Origin: Microbacteriaceae bacterium MWH-Ta3
GTDB lineage: Bacteria; Actinomycetota; Actinomycetes; Actinomycetales; Microbacteriaceae
Length of the DNA stretch: 64,000 bases
Reading direction: 5' to 3'
Assembly: GCA_003053925.1 (NCBI GenBank)
Contig: QBKD01000001.1
Span: forward strand, 434,001 to 498,000
Shown here piece after piece: positions 9,966 through 19,068 of the stretch. Each line of letters begins with the position of its first letter. The stretch's first letter is position 1. The notes under the pieces were generated by a model. It searched no databases and was not told where the DNA came from. It saw only the letters and a program-made list of their open reading frames with translations. Both the position numbers and the translations under genes were made by a program.

Positions 9966-10148
9966 TCGACAATTCTAACCCGAGGCGTTTTGCCCGCGTC
10001 TTGGCGCCGAGTTTCTGGCTCGCAGCTCCTGGCACGGCCCCGGCTCTCGGGTCCCCGCTAACCTCTCCCAGCTCCCGGTCGCCTCTCCTGACTAACGGCC
10101 GCCGCTCCCAAGCCCGGCCTCGACTACCGTCCGCCGCTCCCCTTCCCT

Positions 10149-10223
10149 CGCGAAAATTTGTAACCAACGGTCGTAACGACACCGTTTTGGCACTTTGGCT
10201 GCAATCCGTTGTAATTTTTCGCG
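10149..10223 (+). repeat. 75-bp inverted-arm element, locus A
   Basis: Left arm CGCGAAAATTTGTAAC (10149-10164) and right arm GTTGTAATTTTTCGCG (10208-10223) are inverted copies separated by exactly 43 nt. Just inside the left arm AACGGT and ACCGTT can pair. It lies between the 5' end of the carboxypeptidase gene and the 3' end of tRNA-Thr. It has one copy of each arm. Confidence 0.85.
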
Positions 10224-10322
10224 ACACTTGAGCCGCAACGCGCCAGCGTTGGCGCCGAGCGTGTGAGCCTAGGCGAACATTCGCGAGGTCGTAGCGGTGA
10301 GAGAACCACGAAGTGGTGACGG

Positions 10323-10395
10323 AGCCGACTACGAGGTTCGAACTCGTGACCTTCTGTTTACAAGACAGATGCTCTACCAGCTGAGCTAAGTCGGC
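10323..10395 (-). tRNA. tRNA-Thr (TGT)
   Basis: On the minus strand the acceptor GCCGACT pairs with AGTCGGC. The D arm is GCTCAGCTGGTAGAGC, the anticodon stem TCTGT/ACAGA closes the loop CTTGTAA (anticodon TGT), and the T arm contains GAGTTCGAACCTC. No CCA is encoded and the discriminator base is U. Confidence 0.96.
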
Positions 10396-10416
10396 GTGCT
10401 GTTGAACAGCCTTTCA

Positions 10417-10446
10417 AGAATACCCGACCGCGCGCCGCAGGGACAA
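10417..10446 (-). promoter_or_regulatory. Promoter of tRNA-Thr
   Basis: On the minus strand TTGTCC (10441-10446) and TATTCT (10417-10422) are 18 bp apart, with the tRNA starting about 20 bases further on. The -10 context TCGGGTATTCTTGA is identical to that before tRNA-Pro. Confidence 0.75.
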
Positions 10447-10533
10447 CGCGGGCTGCGATCGTGGCCGAGATGCGACCGGGACCTCCCACATTGGCGCGTG
10501 CGGTAGGGAAAATGGTGCCGCGCGAGGCGCGCG

Positions 10534-10764
10534 GCGCGAAAATGTCAACGAATGGCCGAATCGGAGCCGTTTTCGCTGGGTGCGGCGCGAATTCTTACAA
10601 CCACAATGCGCGACATGCCCATAACGTGAACCTCGGCCGTGTCGGTTGTAATTTTTCGTGAAGACAGTGGCCGCGGCTATCACCTCGGCCGTGTCGGTTG
10701 TAGTTTTTCGTGAAGACAGTGGCCGCGGCAATCACCTCGGCTGCGTTGGTTGTATTTTTTCGCG
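10534..10764 (+). repeat. Inverted-arm element with half-site array, locus B
   Basis: Two left arms (CAAC anchors at 10546 and 10598) face three right arms (GTTG anchors at 10645, 10697 and 10749). The inner pair forms the standard core 10586-10660 with a 43-nt gap. All like-oriented neighbours are exactly 52 bp apart. The sequence between the right arms is itself repeated (AAGACAGTGGCCGCGG twice). The last right arm ends in a TTTTCGCGAAAA palindrome, followed by degenerate GGGCGGTTGT copies. Confidence 0.88.
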
Positions 10765-10856
10765 AAAAGGGCGGTTGTGTGCGCGACAAAAGGGCGGTTG
10801 TAGGCGCCACGACAGGGCGATCGCGATAGTCGCGACGGACGCGCCGGCGACGCAAC

Positions 10857-10892
10857 GGAAAAGGCCCCGACTCGCAACCGAGCCGGGGCCTT
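10857..10892 (-). terminator. Terminator of the DsbA-like gene
   Basis: On the minus strand AAGGCCCCGGCTCG and CGAGTCGGGGCCTT pair around a TTG(C) loop and are followed by TTCC, just past the stop at 10904. Confidence 0.85.
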
Positions 10893-10903
10893 CACCTGTT
10901 GGA

Positions 10904-11779
10904 CTATTCGCTTTCGCTGAACTGCTGGCCGGCGGCCTTCATAACCTCCTGCAGGAACTCGTCCTTGCTGAAGGGGTACGAGTACCCGAACTGCACGCCG
11001 TTGATCAGAACCGTGGGGGTTCCGGTCACGTTGGCGATGCCGAAGTTGTTGCCGGCGAATTCGCCGCTCAGTGCGCGCTCGGTCGCGGACTTGGTCCACG
11101 CCTTGAATTCCTGGTCGTCGATGCACGAGGTGATCTTCGCCAGTTCGCTTACGCCCGCCTGGTCGGCCAAAGCCGTCAAGGTTGCGTCGTCCAGGCCAGC
11201 GGTGCCTTCCTGGGGCTGGTTGGCGAACAAGAGTTCGTTGAAGGCGAAGAACGAGTTCGGCGAGTAGTTCGCCACGCATGCCGCTGCGTTAGCGGCGCGG
11301 GTCGAATACTGCGTGCCCTGCGATTGGTTGTTGAGGATCGCCAGCGGGCGGAATTCCACCGTTGCCGCACCCGACTCGATCAGTTCCTTGATGACGGCGC
11401 TGTTTTCTGCCTCGAACTCGCCACAAATGGGGCACAGGTAGTCGACGAAGATGGTGATTTCCACAACGCCCTCGGCGTTGGCGGGCTGCGCGGTGGGCGC
11501 ACCCTCGGCAGGAATTGCGTCGGTGGGGTTTGCCACCAGGCCCTGCGTAATGCGAATTCCATCGCTGCCCATGTTCAGCGGGCCAGGGCCGGCGGGCTTG
11601 AACGCGGTGAGCATCACGGCGACGACGCCGGCGATGACCGCCAAAATTAGTGTTCCCAGGCCCAGCTGCACGAGGATTTTGTTGCGTCGTGCGCTCTTGC
11701 TCTGCTTGGAACGGATGTCGTTGGCAGCGGCGCGGGCGGCGGCGCGGGCCTCGTTCTTGGGCTTACGTGCTTCAGTCAT
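10904..11779 (-). CDS. DsbA-like thioredoxin-fold membrane protein
   Basis: A 291-residue protein with a basic, Ala-rich cytoplasmic N terminus, one membrane segment (about 37-59) and an extracytoplasmic DsbA-like domain. The active site DYLCPICGEF gives Cys116 and Cys119, and TGTPTVLING supplies the cis-proline loop. Two further cysteines (AACVANY, SCIDDQ) may form a structural disulfide. Such proteins promote oxidative folding of exported proteins in actinobacteria. The gene is divergent from the sugar-importer ATPase gene. Confidence 0.9.
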   Translation of the reverse strand: MTEARKPKNEARAAARAAANDIRSKQSKSARRNKILVQLGLGTLILAVIAGVVAVMLTAFKPAGPGPLNMGSDGIRITQGLVANPTDAIPAEGAPTAQPANAEGVVEITIFVDYLCPICGEFEAENSAVIKELIESGAATVEFRPLAILNNQSQGTQYSTRAANAAACVANYSPNSFFAFNELLFANQPQEGTAGLDDATLTALADQAGVSELAKITSCIDDQEFKAWTKSATERALSGEFAGNNFGIANVTGTPTVLINGVQFGYSYPFSKDEFLQEVMKAAGQQFSESE

Positions 11780-11923
11780 GAAAGTGGTGTGTCCTTACGT
11801 CTGTCGGCGGGTTTCCGCTCGAAACTTTCGGTGCAACCTTTACATCGTACCCGCGAGGCTCATCCCACGTACAGACGGCAGAATTCCTTAGGCGAACTCT
11901 TAGGCAACTGCCATACTGTAAGG

Positions 11924-11943
11924 GATAACCAACGACGGTTATC
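11924..11943. promoter_or_regulatory. Inverted repeat, candidate operator before the sugar ABC ATPase gene
   Basis: GATAACC (11924-11930) and GGTTATC (11937-11943) form a perfect 7+7 inverted repeat with a 6-nt spacer. It sits 55 bases before the GTG start and just after a TACTGT hexamer (11914-11919) that could be a -10. The position suits a repressor site. No cognate regulator is evident in the window. Confidence 0.5.
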
Positions 11944-11998
11944 GTTCCATTCACTACGGATCGTTCGGCACGTACCTGCCGATGAAGGAGAAGACAAA

Positions 11999-13096
<1,098 letters not shown>

Positions 13097-13108
13097 TTCA
13101 GCACACAG

Positions 13109-13141
13109 GGTCGGGGCGAACTTCGGTTTGCCCCGACTTTG
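13109..13141 (+). terminator. Terminator after the sugar ABC ATPase gene
   Basis: GTCGGGGC (13110-13117) and GCCCCGAC (13130-13137) form an 8-bp stem, followed by TTT. Confidence 0.85.
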
Positions 13142-13156
13142 CTGTTTACTCGTAGT

Positions 13157-14428
13157 GTGACTCCACCACCCACGTTCACCGGACCACTCCGCACCGACAT
13201 ACTGACGCTGCCCTGGTCGATTCCGCTCGAGGAATGGCCCGAGGATGTGCTCGTTGCGCTCCCCCGCGGCATCTCTCGTCACATCGTTCGTTTCGTGCAG
13301 TTGGGCGAGGACATCGCCGCCGTCAAGGAAACTATTCCCGTCATGGCGCAGCGTGAATTCGATCTGCTGCGCAAGCTTCGCAAGCTGGATATTCCCACGG
13401 TGAAGCCCATCGCCGTGGTCACCGACCGTGTGGACGACGACGGCAATGAGCTGCCCGCCTGCCTGGTGACGAAGCACTTGCGCTTTTCCATGCCGTACCG
13501 CGCCGTCTTCTCGCAGACGCTTCGTGCCGACACCGCGACGAGGTTTGTCGATGCACTGGCCGTGCTGTTGGTGCGGTTGCACCTCGCAGGCTTCTATTGG
13601 GGCGATGTGTCGCTGTCCAATGTGCTGTTCCGCCGAGACGCGGGTTCGTTCGCCGCTTACTTGGTGGACGCCGAAACGGGCGAACTGATCGACGGCAACC
13701 TGTCTGATGGGCAACGCGCCAACGATATCGAGGTGGCGCGCGTGAACATCGCGGGCGAACTTCTCGACCTTGAGGCCGGAGGCCGATTGGACGACAGCAT
13801 CGATGCGGTCGAACTCGCCAACAAGTTTGTCGCCAGCTATGACAACTTGTGGCGCGAGCTCACCGAGTGGGACACGTTCGACAGCTTCGATACCTGGCGC
13901 ATCACCGACCGCATCCAGCGGCTCAACGAGATGGGCTTCGATATTGAAGAAATCACGTTGACCACCGAGGCAGGTTCCAACCGCGTTCGCGTGAAGCCCA
14001 AGGTTGTCGATGCTGGACACCACGCACGGCGTCTCTTGCGCCTGACCGGCGTGGACGCCGAAGAGAACCAGGCGCGGCGACTGCTGAACGACCTCGACCA
14101 ATTTATTGCGAGGCGCGGCAACGGATCATCGCCCGAACACGAGGACCGACTGGCACACGAATGGTTGACCACCGTGTTCGAGCCCGTGGTCGAGGCCATC
14201 CCGCGCGACCTGCGCGGCAAGTTGGACGGCCCGCAGATTTTCCACGAACTGCTAGAGCACCGCTATTACATGTCCAAGCAGCGCGAGGCCGAGGTTCCCC
14301 TGGACGACGCCGTGCGCTCGTACATCGAGAACATCCTGCCGTTCCGGCGCGACGAGGAAGCACTCTTCACCCCCGCAACCGAGGTCATTTCGCTGCCCAC
14401 CGATGCAGACTGGCGCGACCTCATCTAG
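13157..14428 (+). CDS. DUF4032 domain protein (lipopolysaccharide-kinase-like fold)
   Basis: A protein of about 423 residues matching the DUF4032 family seen across actinobacteria. The N-terminal half carries a kinase-like stretch: VKETIPVMAQREFDLLRKL, FYWGDVSLSNVLFRRD (the catalytic-loop-like D and N) and AYLVDAETGE (a DFG-like Asp). The role is unknown; phosphotransfer is an inference from the fold. I start at the GTG at 13157 because the upstream TTG frame lies inside the preceding terminator. No ribosome site is visible, so the mRNA may be leaderless. Confidence 0.82.
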   Translation: MTPPPTFTGPLRTDILTLPWSIPLEEWPEDVLVALPRGISRHIVRFVQLGEDIAAVKETIPVMAQREFDLLRKLRKLDIPTVKPIAVVTDRVDDDGNELPACLVTKHLRFSMPYRAVFSQTLRADTATRFVDALAVLLVRLHLAGFYWGDVSLSNVLFRRDAGSFAAYLVDAETGELIDGNLSDGQRANDIEVARVNIAGELLDLEAGGRLDDSIDAVELANKFVASYDNLWRELTEWDTFDSFDTWRITDRIQRLNEMGFDIEEITLTTEAGSNRVRVKPKVVDAGHHARRLLRLTGVDAEENQARRLLNDLDQFIARRGNGSSPEHEDRLAHEWLTTVFEPVVEAIPRDLRGKLDGPQIFHELLEHRYYMSKQREAEVPLDDAVRSYIENILPFRRDEEALFTPATEVISLPTDADWRDLI

Positions 14429-14434
14429 CGTGGA

Positions 14435-15424
14435 CTAACGCGCACCCTGACGACGCATCGCGACTTCGTACAACGAAATCGAGGTAGCGATACCCGCGTT
14501 CAGCGATTCGGTTGCCTTCGAGATGGGAATCGACACAATCACGTCGCAGTTTTCAGACACGAGGCGCGACAGGCCCTTGCCCTCGCTGCCAACGACGATG
14601 AGCAACGGGCGGTCGGCAATGTCGAGGGCGGGCAACATGACGTCGCCGTCGCCGTCCAGGCCAATCACGAACACGCCGCGATCCTTGAACGCCTTGATGG
14701 TCTGGGTCAGGTTCGACGCCATGGAGACGGGGGTTCGGGCAGCGGCGCCGGCCGAGGTCTTCCATGCGGCCGCGTTCACGCCCACCGAACGACGCTGCGG
14801 CAGAACAATGCCGTGGCCGCCGAACGCTGCGGTGGTACGAATAATCGCACCGAGGTTGCGGGGATCGGTGATGCCGTCCAGCGCGACGAACAGGGGGGTC
14901 TGACCCTTGCGCTCGACGTCGTCCAGAAGATCCATGGGGTGTGCGTACTGGTACGGAGGAATCGCCAACGCGATGCCCTGGTGTACCGAGCCCTCGCTGA
15001 CCAGGCGGTCCATTTCCGGGCGCATGATCTCGAGGATCGGGATGCCCTTCTTGGTTGCCAGTGCCAGCGATTCCTTCACGCGGTCGTCGAACTCCACGCG
15101 TGCGGCGATGTACAGGGTGGTTGCGGGAACGCCGGTGCGCAGTGCCTCGAGAACCGAGTTACGACCGTTGATGATTTCCTGGTCCGACTGCTTCGACTTG
15201 GGGGTGCGGTTCTGGGTGCCGCCCTGCGAGCCCTGGCCGTGGCGCGCACGCGCCGCCTCGAGTCGTTCCTTTGCCAGCTTGCGCTGACCGGCGGGGTGCC
15301 ACGAACGGTCCTCGGCCTTGGGCGTCGGGCCACGCCCTTCCAATGCGCGGCGACCAAGGCCACCTGTTCCCTTTGTGGGGCCTTTGCCGCCCTTGGCGGC
15401 TCCGGGACGTCCTGGCTTAGCCAT
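14435..15424 (-). CDS. rlmB: TrmH-family 23S rRNA (guanosine-2'-O-)-methyltransferase
   Basis: A protein of about 329 residues. A basic low-complexity N-terminal extension (KPGRPGAAKGGKGPTKGTGG) is followed by an rRNA-binding substrate domain and a SPOUT methyltransferase domain (LVALDGITDPRNLGAIIRT-like, VVGSEGKGLSRLV, SIPISKATESLNAG). It probably 2'-O-methylates a conserved 23S rRNA guanosine. The ATG at 15422-15424 overlaps the end of cysS by eight bases, giving a coupled cysS-rlmB unit. The long basic tail is normal for actinobacterial homologues. Confidence 0.92.
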   Translation of the reverse strand: MAKPGRPGAAKGGKGPTKGTGGLGRRALEGRGPTPKAEDRSWHPAGQRKLAKERLEAARARHGQGSQGGTQNRTPKSKQSDQEIINGRNSVLEALRTGVPATTLYIAARVEFDDRVKESLALATKKGIPILEIMRPEMDRLVSEGSVHQGIALAIPPYQYAHPMDLLDDVERKGQTPLFVALDGITDPRNLGAIIRTTAAFGGHGIVLPQRRSVGVNAAAWKTSAGAAARTPVSMASNLTQTIKAFKDRGVFVIGLDGDGDVMLPALDIADRPLLIVVGSEGKGLSRLVSENCDVIVSIPISKATESLNAGIATSISLYEVAMRRQGAR

Positions 15425-16829
15425 TAATGCTCCATCGAGTGTGGTCGGTTCCGTCTTCAAGCACGATGCCTGCCGACTCAAAGTCATCGCGAATTCTGTC
15501 TGCCACAGCCCAGTCTTTACGTTCACGGGCCGCATGGCGTTCGGCCAATAGCCGCTCTATAAGAGTACCCAGTGCATCGCGGTATGCGTTACCGTCGGTT
15601 TCGGCGCCGGGTGTCAGGCCCAAAACGTCGACCATTGCGGCAACTTCCGAGGCACGTGCCGCGGTTTCGGCCGCATTACCCGACTCGAGCGCGGTGTTAC
15701 CCGCGCGCACGGCGTCGTGCAGAACCGCGAGAGCCGCGGGAACCGACAGGTCGTCATCCATCGCCGCAGCGAAGGCCGCGGGAACCTCGGCGGGCGACAC
15801 ATGTGCGGCGGCGCGTTCCAGGAATCCGCGAATGCGATCCCAGGCCGCCTTTGCTTCTGCCAACGAACCATCGTGGACGTCCATGACGGAACGGTAGTGC
15901 GATGCCGCCAGGAAATACCGAACCGTTAGCGGGTCGTTCTCGCGCAGGATGTCCGCCGCGAGAATGACGTTGCCAATGGACTTGGACATCTTCTGGCCCG
16001 CCACGGTCACGAGACCGTTGTGCAGCCAGGTGTTCGCGAAGCCGTGTCCGGCGGCACGCGATTGCGCGAGTTCGTTTTCGTGGTGCGGGAACCGCAGATC
16101 CAGGCCGCCGCCGTGAATGTCGAAGCTTTCGCCCAAGTATTTGGTGGCCATGGCGGAACACTCAATATGCCACCCGGGTCGGCCGGCGCCCCACGGCGAT
16201 TCCCATGACGCCGTCGCTGGCTCGTCGTTCTTCCGGCCCTTCCACAGCGCAAAGTCTCGAGGGTCACGCTTTCCTCTATCGGGCGCTGCCGCATCGTCGA
16301 CCATCGCATCGGGTGACTGGCGGGTCAGCTGCCCGTAATCGGGCCATGACTGCACATCGAAATAGACATCACCGCTGCCATCGGTGGCCGCATAGGCGTG
16401 GCCGCGTTCAATCAACAGGGCAATCAGGCCATGCATCTCACCGATGTGGCCGGTTGCCCGCGGTTCGTAGGTGGGTGCCTGAATTCCTAGCGCTGCGGCG
16501 TTGGCACGAAACTCGTCTTCGATTCGGTAAGCCAACGCCCACCATTCTTCGCCCGTCGCCACCGCAAGAATCTTGTCGTCGATATCGGTGACGTTGCGCA
16601 CCAGTGTGACGTTCAGGCCGCGGTAGGTAAACCAGCGGCGCCACAGATCGTAGGCCAGCGCACTGCGCAGGTGTCCGATATGAGGCGCAGATTGCACTGT
16701 CGGCCCACAGACATAGATACCCACCTGTCCGGGCACACGGGGAACAAAGTCCACCGACGACTGGGTCAGGGTATCAAAAAGGCGGATAGGCACGTGCTTA
16801 GGATATCGAGGGTTAGCGCGTGATGACAT
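15417..16829 (-). CDS. cysS: Cysteinyl-tRNA synthetase
   Basis: A class I synthetase of 470 residues that charges tRNA-Cys. It has the zinc-binding CGPTVQ site, the PHIGHL motif (50-53 region) and KMSKS (280-284), plus WHIECSAM and HHENELAQS. The ATG at 16829 overlaps the end of ispDF by 17 bases. A GTG at residue 13 (VPIRLFDT) would match the family N terminus better, so the first 12 residues are uncertain. The gene is part of carD-ispDF-cysS-rlmB, an order conserved in Micrococcales. Confidence 0.94.
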   Translation of the reverse strand: MSSRANPRYPKHVPIRLFDTLTQSSVDFVPRVPGQVGIYVCGPTVQSAPHIGHLRSALAYDLWRRWFTYRGLNVTLVRNVTDIDDKILAVATGEEWWALAYRIEDEFRANAAALGIQAPTYEPRATGHIGEMHGLIALLIERGHAYAATDGSGDVYFDVQSWPDYGQLTRQSPDAMVDDAAAPDRGKRDPRDFALWKGRKNDEPATASWESPWGAGRPGWHIECSAMATKYLGESFDIHGGGLDLRFPHHENELAQSRAAGHGFANTWLHNGLVTVAGQKMSKSIGNVILAADILRENDPLTVRYFLAASHYRSVMDVHDGSLAEAKAAWDRIRGFLERAAAHVSPAEVPAAFAAAMDDDLSVPAALAVLHDAVRAGNTALESGNAAETAARASEVAAMVDVLGLTPGAETDGNAYRDALGTLIERLLAERHAARERKDWAVADRIRDDFESAGIVLEDGTDHTRWSING

Positions 16830-17928
16830 GAGCGACGGCGATTGCCGCGAGGCCCAATCCTTCGCCCGTCATGCCCATTCCGTCGGTCGTGGTTGCCGTT
16901 ACCGAGACGGGAGCTCCCACCACATCGCTGAGGGCGTCTTCGAGTTCCACCCGGCGTGGTCCAATTTTCGGTGCGTTTCCAATGATCTGCACAGACACGG
17001 ATTGCACGGCAAGGCCGGCTTCCGCCAACAGTTCGAGTGCGCCTCCGATGAAGACTTCGCCACGGGCGCCCGCATATCGAGGATCGGCGGTACCGAATCG
17101 CGTTCCGATATCGCCCAATGAACCCGCCGACAGCAGCGCATCGGTGATGGCGTGTGCCACGACGTCGCCGTCCGAGTGTCCCGCGAGTCCGGGATGCCCC
17201 GTCCATTCCAGGGTGCCCAACCACAGCGGTTCAGCTGAATCGAACTGATGGGCGTCGGTTCCCACACCCACGCGTAAGCGCGATTCCATGTCGGCGAGGT
17301 CGCCGGGGAACGTAATCTTCGAGGCGCGCTCGTCGCCATCGACAATGCGCACGGTTCCGCCCGTGCTGCGCCACAGTGTGGCGTCGTCGGTGAATTCGTC
17401 GGCGCTGGAATCGAGTGCGGCGAGGAACCCCGCACCCGGGAAACCCTGGGGAGTCTGCACGCGGCGCAGACCGTCGCGATGCGGTGAGCCCGCAACGATA
17501 TCGCCGTCGACCTGCACGGTCGTGTCCACAACCGACAGCACGGGGATTGCGCCATCGCCGGTCTCGATCACGGAATCAATGACGCGCTGAAATACCTCGA
17601 CGGGCGTCCATGGACGGGCAACGTCGTGCACCAGAATCACGTCGACATCGGGAAGAGCGCGTGCGGCCTGGCGCACACTGGCAGTGCGGTTCGCGCCACC
17701 CGGCACCACGGTAACGGGAACACCGCTGTTGTGGCACACCTCGGTGGCCTCAGCAAAGTGACTGAACGGCACCGCAACCGCGATAGCCGACAGGTTCAGA
17801 GGCGCAATCCCCCGGATTGCGTGCTCCAACACCGTCGCGCCCGACACCGTCACGAGAGCCTTGGGGATTCCCTGACCCAGTCGCGAACCGGATCCGGCTG
17901 CAACCAGCACGAGGCCGACGGTTCCCAT
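16813..17928 (-). CDS. ispDF: Bifunctional IspD/IspF enzyme of the MEP isoprenoid pathway
   Basis: A 371-residue fusion. The N-terminal half is MEP cytidylyltransferase (VLVAAGSGSRLGQGIPKAL, VLEHAI, ILVHDVARPW, RVQTPQGF). The C-terminal half is MECDP synthase (RVGVGTDAHQF, GHSDGDVVAHAITDALL, IGTRF, TDGMGMTGEG). Both active-site sets look intact. It supplies isopentenyl diphosphate precursors. Fused IspDF is known in several bacterial groups. It starts three bases after carD ends. Confidence 0.95.
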   Translation of the reverse strand: MGTVGLVLVAAGSGSRLGQGIPKALVTVSGATVLEHAIRGIAPLNLSAIAVAVPFSHFAEATEVCHNSGVPVTVVPGGANRTASVRQAARALPDVDVILVHDVARPWTPVEVFQRVIDSVIETGDGAIPVLSVVDTTVQVDGDIVAGSPHRDGLRRVQTPQGFPGAGFLAALDSSADEFTDDATLWRSTGGTVRIVDGDERASKITFPGDLADMESRLRVGVGTDAHQFDSAEPLWLGTLEWTGHPGLAGHSDGDVVAHAITDALLSAGSLGDIGTRFGTADPRYAGARGEVFIGGALELLAEAGLAVQSVSVQIIGNAPKIGPRRVELEDALSDVVGAPVSVTATTTDGMGMTGEGLGLAAIAVAHVITR

Positions 17929-17930
17929 GA

Positions 17931-18413
17931 TTAGGACGCGAGAACCTCGTCGAGGCGCAGCGATGCGCGTTCTTCGTCAACCTTTTCGGCCAATGCCAAT
18001 TCGGAAATCAAAATCTGGCGGGCCTTCGCCAACATACGCTTTTCACCGGCGCTGAGTCCGCGGTCCTGCTCGCGGCGCCACAGGTCGCGCACAACCTCGG
18101 AGACCTTAATAACATCGCCCGATGCCAACTTTTCGAGGTTCGCCTTGTAGCGGCGCGACCAGTTGGTGGGCTCTTCGATGAAGGGTTCACGCAGAACGCC
18201 GAACACGCGCTCGAGGCCCTCTTCGTCGATGACATCGCGAACACCGACCATCTCGACGTTGTCCTCCGGGACCTCAATCGTCAGGTTGCCCTGCGTAACG
18301 TTCAGCTTCAGATAGCTGCGTTCCTCGCCTCGGACGATACGAGTTTTGACCTCGATAATTTTGGCAGCACCGTGGTGCGGGTAAACGACGGTCTCGCCGA
18401 CGACAAAAGCCAT
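17931..18413 (-). CDS. carD: CarD-family RNA polymerase-binding transcription regulator
   Basis: A 160-residue protein starting [19 protein letters not shown]. The N-terminal RNAP-interaction (TRCF-RID-like) domain is followed by a helical DNA-binding domain ([34 protein letters not shown]). CarD binds the RNAP beta subunit and stabilises open complexes, notably at rRNA promoters. The ATG at 18411-18413 has a GGAAG ribosome site; an upstream in-frame ATG would add a non-conserved 12 residues. It is the first gene of the carD-ispDF-cysS-rlmB unit. Confidence 0.94.
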   Translation of the reverse strand: MAFVVGETVVYPHHGAAKIIEVKTRIVRGEERSYLKLNVTQGNLTIEVPEDNVEMVGVRDVIDEEGLERVFGVLREPFIEEPTNWSRRYKANLEKLASGDVIKVSEVVRDLWRREQDRGLSAGEKRMLAKARQILISELALAEKVDEERASLRLDEVLAS

Positions 18414-18541
18414 GAGGAACTTCCCTTCGAAGAAACCCAATTTTACCACAGGCTTACGACATAAGTCCCGGGACCAGTTTGCCGACCTCCGCTAGGATTA
18501 TGAACGGAAACGCCCGTATGGGCCTGGACGAAGGATTTCCC

Positions 18542-18997
18542 GTGAAGCTCCGCACGCTCGCAACCGCCGCCATCGCAACCGCCCTCCTCGTGGGGACCAC
18601 TGGCTGCGGAATGATCACGCCCGTCGCGACCCAGTTGCAGTCCAACGAAGACCTCACCAGCGATGGCCAGAACGCACAGGTCGGCGACATTGCGATCCGC
18701 AACGCCATTCTCGTGTCGAACGGCGACGGCAAGGTGGGCCTCTCGGCCTCGTTCGTCAACGACGCGAACCTCGTCTTCCTCGACATCACCCTCGGCGAAC
18801 AGACGGCGGAATTTGGCGCATACGATGGCGCCAGCAAGACCGAGCCCGGCGACGTGGAATTCACCTCGGATGCACAGCCCGGCGATCTTGTTGATGTGTA
18901 CTTCCAGTACGGCACGGCCGAAGGTGTGTTGGTATCGGTACCGGTGCTCGACGGCCTCCTGCCGGAGTACGCCGAATACGCTCCGGTCACCTACTAA
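18542..18997 (+). CDS. Small secreted lipoprotein, hypothetical
   Basis: A lipoprotein of about 151 residues. A short basic start and hydrophobic core lead to the lipobox region LLVGTTGC, with Cys22 as the likely lipidation site. The mature part is acidic and beta-rich (DIAIRNAILVSNGDGKVGLSASFVNDANLVF), resembling small actinobacterial lipoproteins of the immunoglobulin-like, copper-chaperone-like class, but I cannot assign a function. The GTG at 18542 follows AAGGA by about seven bases. It is divergent from carD and ends before a long palindrome. Confidence 0.82.
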   Translation: MKLRTLATAAIATALLVGTTGCGMITPVATQLQSNEDLTSDGQNAQVGDIAIRNAILVSNGDGKVGLSASFVNDANLVFLDITLGEQTAEFGAYDGASKTEPGDVEFTSDAQPGDLVDVYFQYGTAEGVLVSVPVLDGLLPEYAEYAPVTY

Positions 18998-19021
18998 ATT
19001 TCTGCGGGTTGCGCCGCACAC

Positions 19022-19059
19022 AATTCTGGTGTGATGCACTGGTGCATCACACCAGAATT
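19022..19059. terminator. 38-base perfect palindrome between converging genes
   Basis: AATTCTGGTGTGATGCAC (19022-19039) and its exact reverse complement (19042-19059) are separated by only two bases. The position, between the lipoprotein gene and regX3, suits a bidirectional terminator. No T tract follows on either strand, so an operator or other role remains possible. Confidence 0.65.
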
Positions 19060-19068
19060 CGTTAAGCC

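Larger units (their letters stand above)
9966..10903. other. Gene-poor stretch with tRNA-Thr and two inverted-arm repeat loci
   Basis: These 938 bases contain no convincing protein gene. The contents are: a GC-rich promoter region for the carboxypeptidase (9966-10148), a 75-bp inverted-arm element (10149-10223), small hairpins such as GCGCCA/TGGCGC around 10240-10256, tRNA-Thr with its promoter, a second repeat array (10534-10764), degenerate GGGCGGTTGT copies to about 10803, and the terminator of the DsbA-like gene. Confidence 0.7.
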
